From Phyllobacterium phragmitis (GTDB lineage Bacteria; Pseudomonadota; Alphaproteobacteria; Rhizobiales; Rhizobiaceae): a stretch of DNA of 64,000 bases. This document shows positions 8,508 to 16,608 of the stretch, piece after piece. Below the pieces are notes generated by a model. It ran no database searches and had not been told where the DNA came from. It saw nothing but the letters and a program-made list of their open reading frames with translations. Both the position numbers and the translations under genes were made by a program. Position 1 is the first letter of the stretch; each line of letters begins with the position of its first letter. The DNA lies in NCBI RefSeq assembly GCF_002980495.1, contig NZ_PVBR01000001.1:62001-126000 (forward strand), read 5' to 3'.

Positions 8508-9392
8508 ATGTCGAAGCTTGCGGCTTTCGATCTCATTTCACGGTTGCGGCAGCTCGACGGGGCGTTCAACGCGCGCGAGCAGCGGGTTGCGTCTTATGTG
8601 CTCGAAAATCTCGAAACCGCGACGCAACATACCGTCTCGGAGATCGCCGCTCTGTGCAATGTCAGCGAGCCGACCGTCATCCGCTTCTGCCGGACGCTCG
8701 GCTGCTCCGGCTTCCGCGATTTCAAGATGCGCCTTGCCCAGAATGTCGCCGTCAGCCTGCAATATCTCGCCGCCAGCAATCCCGACGCGCAAGTCGGCAG
8801 CCGCGGCATCGACCAGATCCTCGGCGTGTTCTACGCCACGGCAAATGCCGTCAGGGCGCAACTCGATGACGACACCATGGCCAGCGTGGTCGACGCCATG
8901 GCGCGCGCCCGCCGCATCGTGTTTTGCGGGGTCGGCGGTGGCTCCGCAACGGTTGCCTTCGACGCCGCCAACCGGTTCTTCCGGCTGGGCATCCCGACGC
9001 TGGCGGTCCATGACGGCCAGCAGCAGCGCATGCAGGCGGCGACATTGTCGTCGGGCGACGTGCTTTTCTGCATCTCCTCGAGCGGCACCCCGCAGGAATT
9101 GGTGGAAAGCGCCAAGATCGCCCGGCAATATGGCGCCACGGCCATCGCCCTGACGCGCCCGGCAAGTCCTCTTGCCGAGGCCTGCGACATCGCGCTGACG
9201 CTGGATATCCCCGAGGACCCGGATATCTACAAGCCGACGGCTTCCCGGCTCGTCCATCTCGTGATCATCGATGTCCTTGCGGCGTCCGTCGCCCGGCAGA
9301 ATTCTGCAACCGCGCTCGAAAAGCTCCGGCGCATCCGTGCTTCGCTTGCCGTGGTGCACGGACAGACCGGCCCGCAGCCGATCGGCGATTGA
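8508..9392 (+). CDS. MurR/RpiR family transcriptional regulator
   Basis: A 294-residue regulator with an N-terminal HTH_6 domain (TVSEIAALCNVSEPTVIRFCRTLG, about residues 42-65, GFRDFK following) and a C-terminal SIS domain (about 125-260; VFCGVGGGSATVAFDAANRF and ISSSGTPQELVE). SIS domains in this family usually bind phosphorylated sugars or related effectors. A purine-rich GGAGGCGAAAGG precedes the ATG. It is divergent from the TRAP/M81 operon and probably controls it through the two palindromes at 8271 and 8354. Confidence 0.92.
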   Translation: MSKLAAFDLISRLRQLDGAFNAREQRVASYVLENLETATQHTVSEIAALCNVSEPTVIRFCRTLGCSGFRDFKMRLAQNVAVSLQYLAASNPDAQVGSRGIDQILGVFYATANAVRAQLDDDTMASVVDAMARARRIVFCGVGGGSATVAFDAANRFFRLGIPTLAVHDGQQQRMQAATLSSGDVLFCISSSGTPQELVESAKIARQYGATAIALTRPASPLAEACDIALTLDIPEDPDIYKPTASRLVHLVIIDVLAASVARQNSATALEKLRRIRASLAVVHGQTGPQPIGD

Positions 9393-9403
9393 GATTGTCG
9401 CTC

Positions 9404-9430
9404 GTCCCGTTTCCATTTTGATGGAACCGG
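9404..9430. repeat. Short palindromic repeat (family F)
   Basis: CCCGTTTCCATTTTGATGGAA with a weak stem, 12 bp after the rpiR-family stop codon. Same family as 31782 and 57868, which also follow gene ends; it may act as a weak 3' stem-loop. Confidence 0.5.
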
Positions 9431-9489
9431 CTAGCCTTACACGATTTTGCACCGCCGATGCAGTGGAAAATATGGTTGCCACGCCACCT

Positions 9490-10578
9490 TCAAGCACTCC
9501 CGCGTTCGATGAGCGTCAGTTCGACATGACGTGCCGGATGATCCACCGGCTCCCCGCTCAGGCGCTGCATCAGCATTTCCCCGGCAAACTGGCCCAGTGC
9601 GAAACTGTCGATCGCAATGGTCGTCAGCCCCGGTGAAAGCTCGCCCGCCATGTCGTTTTCGCCGAAGCCGATGATGGCGAGATCGGAGGGAACGGTCAGC
9701 TTGCGCCGCCGCGCTTCCATCAGCGCGCCGATGGCGAGGAGGTCATTGGCGCAGAAAACCGCGTCGATATCGTTTGTCTGGTCAAAAAGCCGGGCGAGCG
9801 ACCGACGTCCGTCAGAAACGCTTTCCACCTCGTCGCAGACGATCTCGCATTTGAAATCCAGGCCGCGCTCGGCGCAGACCTCGCGAAAGCCTTTCAGCCG
9901 CAGCGCACCGCGTCCGCCCCGCCGGCCGATATAGGCGACGCGCCGATAGCCGCGGTCGGCGAGGTGGTTCGCCGCCATGCGCCCGGCATCGGTGTTGGAA
10001 AAGCCGACGAGAAGATCGATCGGATCGCGCGGATAGGCCCAGGTTTCCATGATGGGAATATCGAGCGAGCGCAGGCTTTCCCTGTTCCGCTCGAGTTCGA
10101 TCACACCGGTGAACATCACGGCCGCTGGCTTGAGCGCCTGCAGCGACTGGATGATCGCGGTTTCCTTGGAATAGGAATAGGAGGTCTGGCCGACGAGGAA
10201 CTGATAACCGGCCTTCTCCAGCACCTGCGCGCAGCCGCGCACCGCCAGCGCGAATTGCTGGCTGAACAGGTTGGAGACGAAGGCGAGAACGATGTTGGTG
10301 CGGCCCGAGCGCAACGCGCTCGCGTGGGGATTGGTCTTGTAGCCGGTCTGCGAAATCGCCAGGCGGATGCGCTCGCGCTTTTCCGCGCTGACCTTCCCCG
10401 GCTGCCTTATGGCCCGCGAAACCGTGATCGGCGCGACGCCGGCCAGCCGCGCCACATCCTCGATCAGGGCGGTGCCGACCACGCTCTCCGGATCGCCCCA
10501 TGTGGCGTCGGCGGTGCTGGGGATGCGGACCACATCATCGAATGTCGGTTCGCCCGATGCGCGGCGTTCATTATCCAT
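9490..10578 (-). CDS. LacI family transcriptional regulator
   Basis: A 362-residue LacI/GalR-type repressor: HTH with hinge at about residues 38-90 (IEDVARLAGVAPITVSRAI) and a periplasmic-binding-protein-like effector domain ending IGFGENDMAGELSPGLTTI. The HTH normally starts within ten residues of the N-terminus; here about 36 residues precede it, so translation may begin at an internal GTG near 10482. It is the last gene of a unit with an amino-acid ABC transporter and a deacylase, unusual because LacI proteins mostly sense sugars. It is the obvious candidate to bind the two LacI-like operators at 14994-15048. Confidence 0.92.
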   Translation of the reverse strand: MDNERRASGEPTFDDVVRIPSTADATWGDPESVVGTALIEDVARLAGVAPITVSRAIRQPGKVSAEKRERIRLAISQTGYKTNPHASALRSGRTNIVLAFVSNLFSQQFALAVRGCAQVLEKAGYQFLVGQTSYSYSKETAIIQSLQALKPAAVMFTGVIELERNRESLRSLDIPIMETWAYPRDPIDLLVGFSNTDAGRMAANHLADRGYRRVAYIGRRGGRGALRLKGFREVCAERGLDFKCEIVCDEVESVSDGRRSLARLFDQTNDIDAVFCANDLLAIGALMEARRRKLTVPSDLAIIGFGENDMAGELSPGLTTIAIDSFALGQFAGEMLMQRLSGEPVDHPARHVELTLIERGSA

Positions 10579-10653
10579 GTCGAATCCGGTCCATCTTGGC
10601 CGAGTGCGTTGGACCGAAAGCCGTAACAGGTTTTCGGAGTTGGCACTGCTTCA

Positions 10654-11661
10654 CTATTGATCGATTACCCGTCCTAGCTGGATCAGGCAATCGCCCGCCT
10701 CGCAATCCGTGTGGATCCGTCTGGAAATGACCATGCCGCCGGTGGCAAACCGCAATGTTTCCTCGGCCATGTCGAGGCGCTGAAAGTCATGATACCAGCC
10801 GGCGACGTCGCCCGCCTCGACCATCGCGCCGATGTCCGCCGCCGGTTCGAACCAGCCTCGTCTGGTGGCGTAGATCGCCTGGTCGTGCGTATCGAGTTTC
10901 AACAGGCGGGTTTTTCTTGATGTGGCCGAGGTCGGCAGGAATGGATGCTCCGCGATGCCTGCGGCAATCAGCAGATTGTTGATGGCAAGTGCGGTTGTCG
11001 CCATGGTCTCAGGCGTCACCGTGCCGCCGCCGCCGAACTCGCCGCTGATGCCGATCGCGCCGGCGCGCGCCGCCGCGGCCATGGATGTCGGCGCATCGAT
11101 GCCGTTGCGGGCGATGAATGCGTGCGGCAGGCCGAGCGCCTTCAGGAGCTTCAGTGCGCGGGCATGGCGCTCGGGATCGTCATGCTCCTCGATGAGCCCG
11201 GTGGTCAGATGCGCCATGGAGGTGCCGCCCGAATGCAGATCGAAAACAATGTCATGCATGGGGAAGAGCGTGTGCTCCAGAAAATCGGCAAGGCGCTCCG
11301 TCGGCGTGCCTGACGCCGACCCCGGAAAGGCGCGATTGAGATTGCCATTGTCGAGCGGCGAGCGCCGCCGCGCCGCCATGACGGCCGGCTGGTTGGCAAA
11401 AGGCAGGATCGTCAGCTCTCCCCGGATCGCCCCGGGCTCGATGAGCCGGATCAGCCTGGCGAGACAGATCTCGCCCTCATATTCGTCGCCGTGGTTCCCG
11501 GCCATCAGGAGAATGCGTGGACCGCTGCCGTTGCGGATCCGGCAGATCGGCACCTTGACGTGGAAATAGGGCGAGCGGTCCACCGAATGAGGAATGTTCA
11601 GATAGTCGAGGACCTTGCCGTCCCCAGAGAAATCCAACGTGTGAAACAGGCCGGTATGCAT
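10654..11661 (-). CDS. Succinylglutamate desuccinylase/aspartoacylase family deacylase
   Basis: A 335-residue zinc hydrolase of the M14-like AstE/AspA family. The zinc motif GNHGDEYEGE places His57 and Glu60; a further His is in FDLHSGG, and GEFGGGGT is the region of the usual catalytic Glu. Relatives include DoeB/EutE, which deacetylates N-alpha-acetyl-diaminobutyrate in ectoine breakdown, but no other ectoine genes are present here. It lies between the binding protein of an amino-acid ABC transporter and a LacI regulator, so it likely removes an acyl group from an imported N-acyl amino acid. Confidence 0.88.
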   Translation of the reverse strand: MHTGLFHTLDFSGDGKVLDYLNIPHSVDRSPYFHVKVPICRIRNGSGPRILLMAGNHGDEYEGEICLARLIRLIEPGAIRGELTILPFANQPAVMAARRRSPLDNGNLNRAFPGSASGTPTERLADFLEHTLFPMHDIVFDLHSGGTSMAHLTTGLIEEHDDPERHARALKLLKALGLPHAFIARNGIDAPTSMAAAARAGAIGISGEFGGGGTVTPETMATTALAINNLLIAAGIAEHPFLPTSATSRKTRLLKLDTHDQAIYATRRGWFEPAADIGAMVEAGDVAGWYHDFQRLDMAEETLRFATGGMVISRRIHTDCEAGDCLIQLGRVIDQ

Positions 11662-11739
11662 GGATTATGCCTTTGGAAAGAGGCCGGGAAAAATGCCGGC
11701 CGGAATTGTCGGCAGGACTATCGCTATGGCGAAATTCGC

Positions 11740-11944
11740 GCTCCCCTTCCTTCTCCCCTTGTGGGAGAAGGTGGCCCGAAGGGCCGGATGAGGGGTGGCG
11801 AGCAAGCCGCCTCGATGGCGGCGCGGCGAGCGGGAATGCACGGCATCGACCCTCATTCGACCTCGCGTAGCCTGTCCCCGGGCTGGCCAAAGGCAAGGCC
11901 CGGGGTCGGCCCCGCCCCCCAATGAGGGAGGCTGGGCACCGGCC
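11740..11944. repeat. Palindromic repeat region between binding protein and deacylase genes
   Basis: Contains the stem CCTTCTCCC/GGGAGAAGG (11749-11771), then GGCCC-GAA-GGGCC and a GC-rich palindromic stretch near 11880-11920. The first part is a widely distributed proteobacterial REP type. It fills the 287-bp gap inside the ABC operon and could stabilise the upstream mRNA or reduce read-through into the deacylase gene. No gene is seen here. Confidence 0.6.
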
Positions 11945-11948
11945 GAGA

Positions 11949-12746
11949 TCACATATGCGGCAGGTTCTGCTCTTCGTTGAAGAACCTCTTCTGCAGCCTG
12001 CCCAGATCGCCATTGAGGCGGTGGTAGAACAGGAAAGTGTTGATCCAGTTCAGGAAATTCTGCTCGCCGGGCCGCACGGCGGCATGCGCCGGCGACTGGC
12101 GGATGAGATAGGCGATCTCGATGCCCTTGCCCGGATTTTCCTGCGCGACCTTGACGGCGATGGCGCTGTTTTCGGCGAAGAATTCGACCTGGCCGGCGAG
12201 ATAGGCGGCGATGGCCGATGGCGTATCCTCGAAGCGGACGATATTGGCGCCGGATGCATTGTCGGTAAGCCAGGTATCGAGCGTCGAGCCCTTGGCGACC
12301 GCGATCTGCTTGCCTTCGAGCCCGGAAACATCGTCGAGATGCGGCGTGCCCTTGGCGCCGTAGACGCCGAGGCTGACAGCCGCATAGGGCTGCGAGAACA
12401 TCACCTGCTGGGCGCGCTCGGGCGTCGCACCCGCTGCCGCGATCAAAAGGTCGACCTTATCGGCGAGAAGGCTCGGAATGCGGCTCTGGCCGGTCAGCGG
12501 AACCAGCTCCAGTTCGGCATTGAGATCCTTGGCCATCAGTTTCGCCAGTTCGATATCGAGGCCGGTATCGCTGCCGTCGGCTGCCTTGAATCCCCAGGGC
12601 GCCGCGTCGAGCAGGACGCCGACGCGCAGCTTGCCGTTTGCCAGGATGTCTTGCAGCTTGTCGGCGTGGGCCGGGCCGGCGATGAGACCGGCAAAAATGG
12701 CTGCGAGAGCCATGGCGGTGATGCGGAATTGACGTAGTCGTTTCAT
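11949..12746 (-). CDS. Amino-acid ABC transporter substrate-binding protein
   Basis: A 265-residue family 3 solute-binding protein with a signal peptide ending GPAHA-D (about residue 28). NGKLRVGVLLDAAPWGF and the GLDIELAKLMAKDL segment are standard for polar amino-acid binding proteins. The start at 12746 is preceded by AAGGGGAA, and upstream in-frame codons do not resemble the family. It supplies substrate to the two permeases and ATPase encoded just upstream. Confidence 0.92.
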   Translation of the reverse strand: MKRLRQFRITAMALAAIFAGLIAGPAHADKLQDILANGKLRVGVLLDAAPWGFKAADGSDTGLDIELAKLMAKDLNAELELVPLTGQSRIPSLLADKVDLLIAAAGATPERAQQVMFSQPYAAVSLGVYGAKGTPHLDDVSGLEGKQIAVAKGSTLDTWLTDNASGANIVRFEDTPSAIAAYLAGQVEFFAENSAIAVKVAQENPGKGIEIAYLIRQSPAHAAVRPGEQNFLNWINTFLFYHRLNGDLGRLQKRFFNEEQNLPHM

Positions 12747-12792
12747 GGATATTCCCCTTTTTGCGAGCATGAGCCCTTCATTCCGGTTGCGG

Positions 12793-13521
12793 CTAGGCAG
12801 CCGCTCCGATGAAGCTTTTGAGTTCCGGTGTTTGCGGGTTGTCGAAGAGTTCCCCAGGATTCCCCTGTTCCCAGACGCGCCCCTGATGCATGAAGATGAG
12901 CTTGGTCGCGACATTGCGGGCAAAGTTCATTTCATGGGTGACGAGCACCATGGTCATGCCCTGGCGCGCCATCTCCTCCATGACCCTGAGCACTTCGCCG
13001 ACCAGTTCGGGATCGAGCGCCGAGGTAACCTCGTCGAACAGCATGAGATGCGGCGCCATGGCGAGGCAGCGGGCAATGGCGGCCCGCTGCTGCTGGCCGC
13101 CGGACAGTTGCTCGGGATAGGCGTCGATCTTGTCGGCGAGCCCGACACGCTCCAGCACGTCGAGCGCCAGCGGCCGCGCTTCGGATTTTGCGACCTTGCC
13201 GGTGAGGACCGGAGCGAGCGTGATGTTGCGCTCGATCGTCATGTGCGCAAACAGATTGAACGCCTGAAAGACGATGCCGACCTTCTGCCGCATCGTGCGC
13301 AGATTGGGCATCGTGGTCGAAACCGGCTGTCCTTCGAAGCGGATTTCGCCCTGGTTGATCGTTTCCAGCGCATTGATGCAGCGCAGAAGCGTGCTCTTGC
13401 CGGAACCGCTCTTGCCGATGATGGTGACGATTTCGCCCTTTTCGATGTCGAGCGAAACGCCTTTCAGCACTTCCAGCGCTCCGAAACTCTTGTGAACGTC
13501 GCTGATCTCAACGAGCGCCAT
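12793..13521 (-). CDS. Amino-acid ABC transporter ATP-binding protein
   Basis: A 242-residue GlnQ/HisP-type ATPase: Walker A GKSGSGKST near residue 36, Q-loop in VFQAFNLFAHMT, signature LSGGQQQR, Walker B LMLFDEVTSALD and the H-loop in LVTHEM. It powers import by the neighbouring permeases. It overlaps the end of the upstream permease gene by 14 bp and precedes the binding protein by 46 bp. Confidence 0.95.
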   Translation of the reverse strand: MALVEISDVHKSFGALEVLKGVSLDIEKGEIVTIIGKSGSGKSTLLRCINALETINQGEIRFEGQPVSTTMPNLRTMRQKVGIVFQAFNLFAHMTIERNITLAPVLTGKVAKSEARPLALDVLERVGLADKIDAYPEQLSGGQQQRAAIARCLAMAPHLMLFDEVTSALDPELVGEVLRVMEEMARQGMTMVLVTHEMNFARNVATKLIFMHQGRVWEQGNPGELFDNPQTPELKSFIGAAA

Positions 13522-14158
13522 TGAACCGTGCCTCCAGGGTTCGCGACCAGGTGGTCAGGGGAAAACAGATGACGAAATAGATCGCCGCGACAATCGAATA
13601 GACCAGCAGTGGCCGGAACGTGCCGGCATTGACGATCTGGCCGGCGCGGGCGAGTTCGACAAAGCCGACGACCGACGCAAGCGAGGTGTTCTTGATCAAT
13701 TGCACGAGAAAGCCGACCGTCGCCGGCAGGGCGATGCGAAAGGCCTGCGGCGCGATGACATAGCGGAACTGCTGCCATCTGGTGATGCCGAGACAGGCCG
13801 CCGCTTCCCACTGCGTATGCTTGATCGCCTGGATGCCGCCGCGCCAGATCTCGCCGAGAAAGGCCGCGGTATAGACCGTATAGGCAATGCCGACGGCGAC
13901 GATGGCCGGCACATTGATGCCGAGAAAGACAGGCATGCCGAAATAGAAGAACATCAGGAGGCCGAGCAGCGGCATTCCCTGGACGAGTTCGAGAAAGCCG
14001 GTGGCCAGCCATCGCGGCAGGCGCGCCGTGCCGCTGCGCATCAGCGCCAGCAGAAGCGCGAGCGGTCCGCCGCAGGCCAGCGCGATGCCGACCAAAAGAA
14101 ACGTCCATTTCAAAGCGGTGACGATCGTCAGGAAGTCGGAAACGGTGAAGGAACGCAT
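13508..14158 (-). CDS. Amino-acid ABC transporter permease
   Basis: A 216-residue HisM/GlnP-type permease with about five membrane spans. The EAA-like loop appears as EAAACLGITRWQQFRYVIAP and LVQGMPLLGLLMFFYFG is typical of the family. It pairs with the second permease encoded 9 bp upstream to form a heterodimeric channel. Confidence 0.93.
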   Translation of the reverse strand: MRSFTVSDFLTIVTALKWTFLLVGIALACGGPLALLLALMRSGTARLPRWLATGFLELVQGMPLLGLLMFFYFGMPVFLGINVPAIVAVGIAYTVYTAAFLGEIWRGGIQAIKHTQWEAAACLGITRWQQFRYVIAPQAFRIALPATVGFLVQLIKNTSLASVVGFVELARAGQIVNAGTFRPLLVYSIVAAIYFVICFPLTTWSRTLEARFNGAR

Positions 14159-14167
14159 AAGCGGGCT

Positions 14168-14836
14168 CTAGCGGCGCACGGGCCAGCGGAAGGCGAGGCG
14201 GCCCAGCGCGGCGAAGGCGAGTTTGAATGAGATGACCAGGCCGAAATAGATCAGGCAGATCAGCGTATAGACCTCGAAGCTGCGATAGGTGCGGCTGTCG
14301 ATGAAACCCGCCACATGGAAGAGTTCGTCGGCCGAGACCTGCGAGGCGATGGAGGTGCCGAGCAGAAGCAGAACGAATTGGCTGGTGACCGAGGGATAGA
14401 TGTTGCGCAGGGCGGGCGGCAGGATGACATGCCTCAACACCTGCATGCGGGTGATGCCGAGGCACATGCCCGCCTCGATCTGGCTTTTCGGAATGGAATC
14501 GAGGCCGGAGCGGATGATCTCGATCGCATAGGCGCCGAAATAGATGCTGAGCGCAACGCAGGCCGCCTGGATCGGCGTCATCTTGAGCCCGAAGCTCGGC
14601 AGCACGAAATAGATGATGAATATCTGCACCAGGACGGGCGTGTTGCGGATGATCTCGATATAAATGCGCAAGAGCCAGCGGACCGGCTTCGGACCGCTGC
14701 GGATCAGCACCGCACCGGCAATGCCGATGACCAGACCGGCAATCGTCGCCACCGCCGTCAAAAGCAGCGTCGTCAGGACGCCTTCGACCAGCTGGTCCTG
14801 ATAGCGCCATATCGGGCGGAAGTTCAGATCCGGCAT
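14168..14836 (-). CDS. Amino-acid ABC transporter permease
   Basis: A 222-residue HisM/GlnP-type permease. IEIIRNTPVLVQIFIIYFVLP and the EAA loop EAGMCLGITRMQVLRHVILP identify the family. It is the first gene of the six-gene minus-strand unit (permease, permease, ATPase, binding protein, deacylase, LacI regulator). Its upstream region holds two LacI-type operators. Confidence 0.93.
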   Translation of the reverse strand: MPDLNFRPIWRYQDQLVEGVLTTLLLTAVATIAGLVIGIAGAVLIRSGPKPVRWLLRIYIEIIRNTPVLVQIFIIYFVLPSFGLKMTPIQAACVALSIYFGAYAIEIIRSGLDSIPKSQIEAGMCLGITRMQVLRHVILPPALRNIYPSVTSQFVLLLLGTSIASQVSADELFHVAGFIDSRTYRSFEVYTLICLIYFGLVISFKLAFAALGRLAFRWPVRR

Positions 14837-14993
14837 CGGCGGTCCGCCTCGATCGGGGAAGGGAGCGAACCGCCGCCGTCACCTGATGGTCGCTTGCCGT
14901 CGACGCTCACCGGCTTCATGTCGGCCGGACCCGCTCCCATCGCCGCAGTCAAAAGATGCATTTCTTTCAAAAACCGCTCCCAAACGCTGAAAT

Positions 14994-15005
14994 GACAACG
15001 TTACC
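14994..15005. promoter_or_regulatory. LacI-type operator, site 1
   Basis: GACAACGTTACC, with the central CG and AACGTT core usual for LacI-family operators. It is the reverse complement of site 2 and lies about 160 bp upstream of the first permease gene. Confidence 0.68.
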
Positions 15006-15036
15006 AAACCTCATTGAGAGCCGATTACCACCAGAT

Positions 15037-15048
15037 GGTAACGTTGTC
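15037..15048. promoter_or_regulatory. LacI-type operator, site 2
   Basis: GGTAACGTTGTC, exact reverse complement of the 12 bases at 14994. Core centres are 42 bp apart (about four turns), a spacing that would place two repressor dimers on the same DNA face. It lies between the ABC operon and the divergent 2OG oxygenase gene, so either or both could be controlled. The rest of the 394-bp intergenic region shows only an A/T-rich CGCGC(T7)GCGCG hairpin at 15049-15066. Confidence 0.68.
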
Positions 15049-15230
15049 ACGCGCTTTTTTTGCGCGAAAATGCCTTCCAGGGCACGTTCTGTGGAGAAAA
15101 TTGGGTTTCCCCATGGTCTGGTGCGGCCTAAATTAAAACCGGCTGAAAACGGATTTGAAAGCAAGCGCCGGAGTGCCTGCCGTTAGCCGATGCGATAGCG
15201 AAGGCGGCAAGGCAACCGAAGGACGAAAAG

Positions 15231-16001
15231 ATGAATTCTGCTGTTTCCCGATCCCGCGAAGCGTCCCCGTCCGATCCGTCCGGCCCGGCTGTCGAAGCCG
15301 CTGAACAGCGGGTCGCCCGATATGACTGGACGGCGCTCGCCGCCAATCTGGATAATTTCGGCTGTGCGGTTCTGGAGACGCTTCTTAGCCCGGAGGAGTG
15401 CCGGGAACTGGCCGCGCTCTATCCCCATGAGGAGCATTTCCGCAGCCATATCCACATGGCGCGGCATGGTTTCGGCAAGGGCGAATACCGCTATTTCAGA
15501 TATCCGCTGCCGGACCTTCTCGGCGGCCTGCGCACCGCGCTCTATCCGCGCCTGGCGCCGGTCGCCAATCAATGGAACGAACGTATGGGGCTGGATACGC
15601 GCTATCCCCAGCGCCATGCCGATTTTCTCAAGTCATGCCACGATGCCGGCCAGCTTCGTCCGACGCCGCTGCTGCTGCAATATGTGCCGGGTGATTTCAA
15701 CTGCCTGCATCAGGATCTCTACGGCGATCTGGCATTCCCGCTGCAAGTGGCGATCCTGCTTTCCGAGCCGGGGAGGGACTTTACCGGAGGCGAATTCGTG
15801 CTGACGGAACAGCGCCCGCGCATGCAGAGCCGGGCAGAAGTCGTGCCGCTCAGGCAGGGCGATGCCGTGGCCTTTGCCGTGCATAACCGCCCGGTTCAGG
15901 GCACAAAGGGCAATTACCGCGTCAATCTGCGCCACGGCGTCAGCCGCGTCCGTTCCGGCAAGCGCCATACGGTCGGAATCATCTTCCACGATGCCAGATA
16001 G
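15231..16001 (+). CDS. 2OG-Fe(II) oxygenase
   Basis: A 256-residue soluble protein of the prolyl-hydroxylase-like 2-oxoglutarate/Fe(II) dioxygenase superfamily (COG3826 type). Iron ligands appear as His160-x-Asp162 in CLHQDLYGD and a distal His near 235 (NLRHGVSRV), with an arginine shortly after for 2-oxoglutarate. AAGGACG precedes the start. It overlaps the ogt-like gene downstream by a few bases, suggesting co-expression; a link with alkylation damage is possible but the substrate is unknown. Confidence 0.86.
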   Translation: MNSAVSRSREASPSDPSGPAVEAAEQRVARYDWTALAANLDNFGCAVLETLLSPEECRELAALYPHEEHFRSHIHMARHGFGKGEYRYFRYPLPDLLGGLRTALYPRLAPVANQWNERMGLDTRYPQRHADFLKSCHDAGQLRPTPLLLQYVPGDFNCLHQDLYGDLAFPLQVAILLSEPGRDFTGGEFVLTEQRPRMQSRAEVVPLRQGDAVAFAVHNRPVQGTKGNYRVNLRHGVSRVRSGKRHTVGIIFHDAR

Positions 16002-16533
16002 CACCATGGTTCTCAGCCTCTCAGTAGGGACGATGGAAACGCCGCTCGGTCCTCTCATGCTCGTCGCCGACGGTGAAGGATTTTTGCGCGCGGCGGATTT
16101 CGCCGATTACCAAGCCCGGATGCGGCATTTGCTCGACCGCCGCATCGGACCGTCGCGCTATAATCTCCTCGGTGGCGAGGTTCCCATCGATATCAAAGCG
16201 GCGCTTGCGGCCTATTTCGCAGGCGCGCTCGACGCGATCCTGCACGTACCCCTGAAGACCGATGCGACCACCTTTCAGGATCGCGTCTGGACCGCGCTCA
16301 GATCGATCGAGCCGGGCCGCCCGATGACATATTCGGCGCTCGCCCGCGATATCGGCCGTCCCCAATCCGCCCGCGCGGTCGGCCACGCCAATGGCGCAAA
16401 TCCGTTCAGCATCATCATTCCCTGCCATCGTCTCGTCGGCGCCGATGGCAGTCTCACCGGCTATGCCGGCGGCATCGAACGCAAGCGCTGGCTGCTCGAC
16501 CATGAAGCCCGCCACATCTCGTTGCCCGTGTAG
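15991..16533 (+). CDS. ogt: Methylated-DNA--protein-cysteine methyltransferase
   Basis: A 180-residue suicide alkyltransferase that removes methyl groups from O6-methylguanine. The C-terminal MGMT domain has the active-site motif IIPCHRLVG; RAVGHANGANP is the DNA-binding helix segment. The start may be 15991 (overlapping the oxygenase gene by 11 bp) or ATG 16006; neither has a strong ribosome binding site, so coupling is likely. It has no Ada N-terminal domain. Confidence 0.92.
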   Translation: MPDSTMVLSLSVGTMETPLGPLMLVADGEGFLRAADFADYQARMRHLLDRRIGPSRYNLLGGEVPIDIKAALAAYFAGALDAILHVPLKTDATTFQDRVWTALRSIEPGRPMTYSALARDIGRPQSARAVGHANGANPFSIIIPCHRLVGADGSLTGYAGGIERKRWLLDHEARHISLPV

Positions 16534-16566
16534 ATGGTTCAGTGAAACCGATAGCTGTATCAGATA

Positions 16567-16580
16567 AATTCAATTGAATT
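16567..16580. promoter_or_regulatory. Perfect 14-bp palindrome upstream of MFS gene
   Basis: AATTCAATTGAATT is a perfect palindrome 28 bp before the most likely MFS start (16609). It resembles a MarR/TetR-type operator, but no regulator gene is adjacent. Confidence 0.35.
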
Positions 16581-16608
16581 GATGCACCGCCGAACTATTG
16601 TGCAGCGC

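Noticed and set aside
10654-11661. Naming the deacylase doeB
   Set aside because: Family membership is clear, but no ectoine hydrolase, aminotransferase or Ehu-type context accompanies it.
15049-15066. CGCGC-T7-GCGCG as a terminator
   Set aside because: The T-run is in the loop, not after the stem, and no gene ends nearby.
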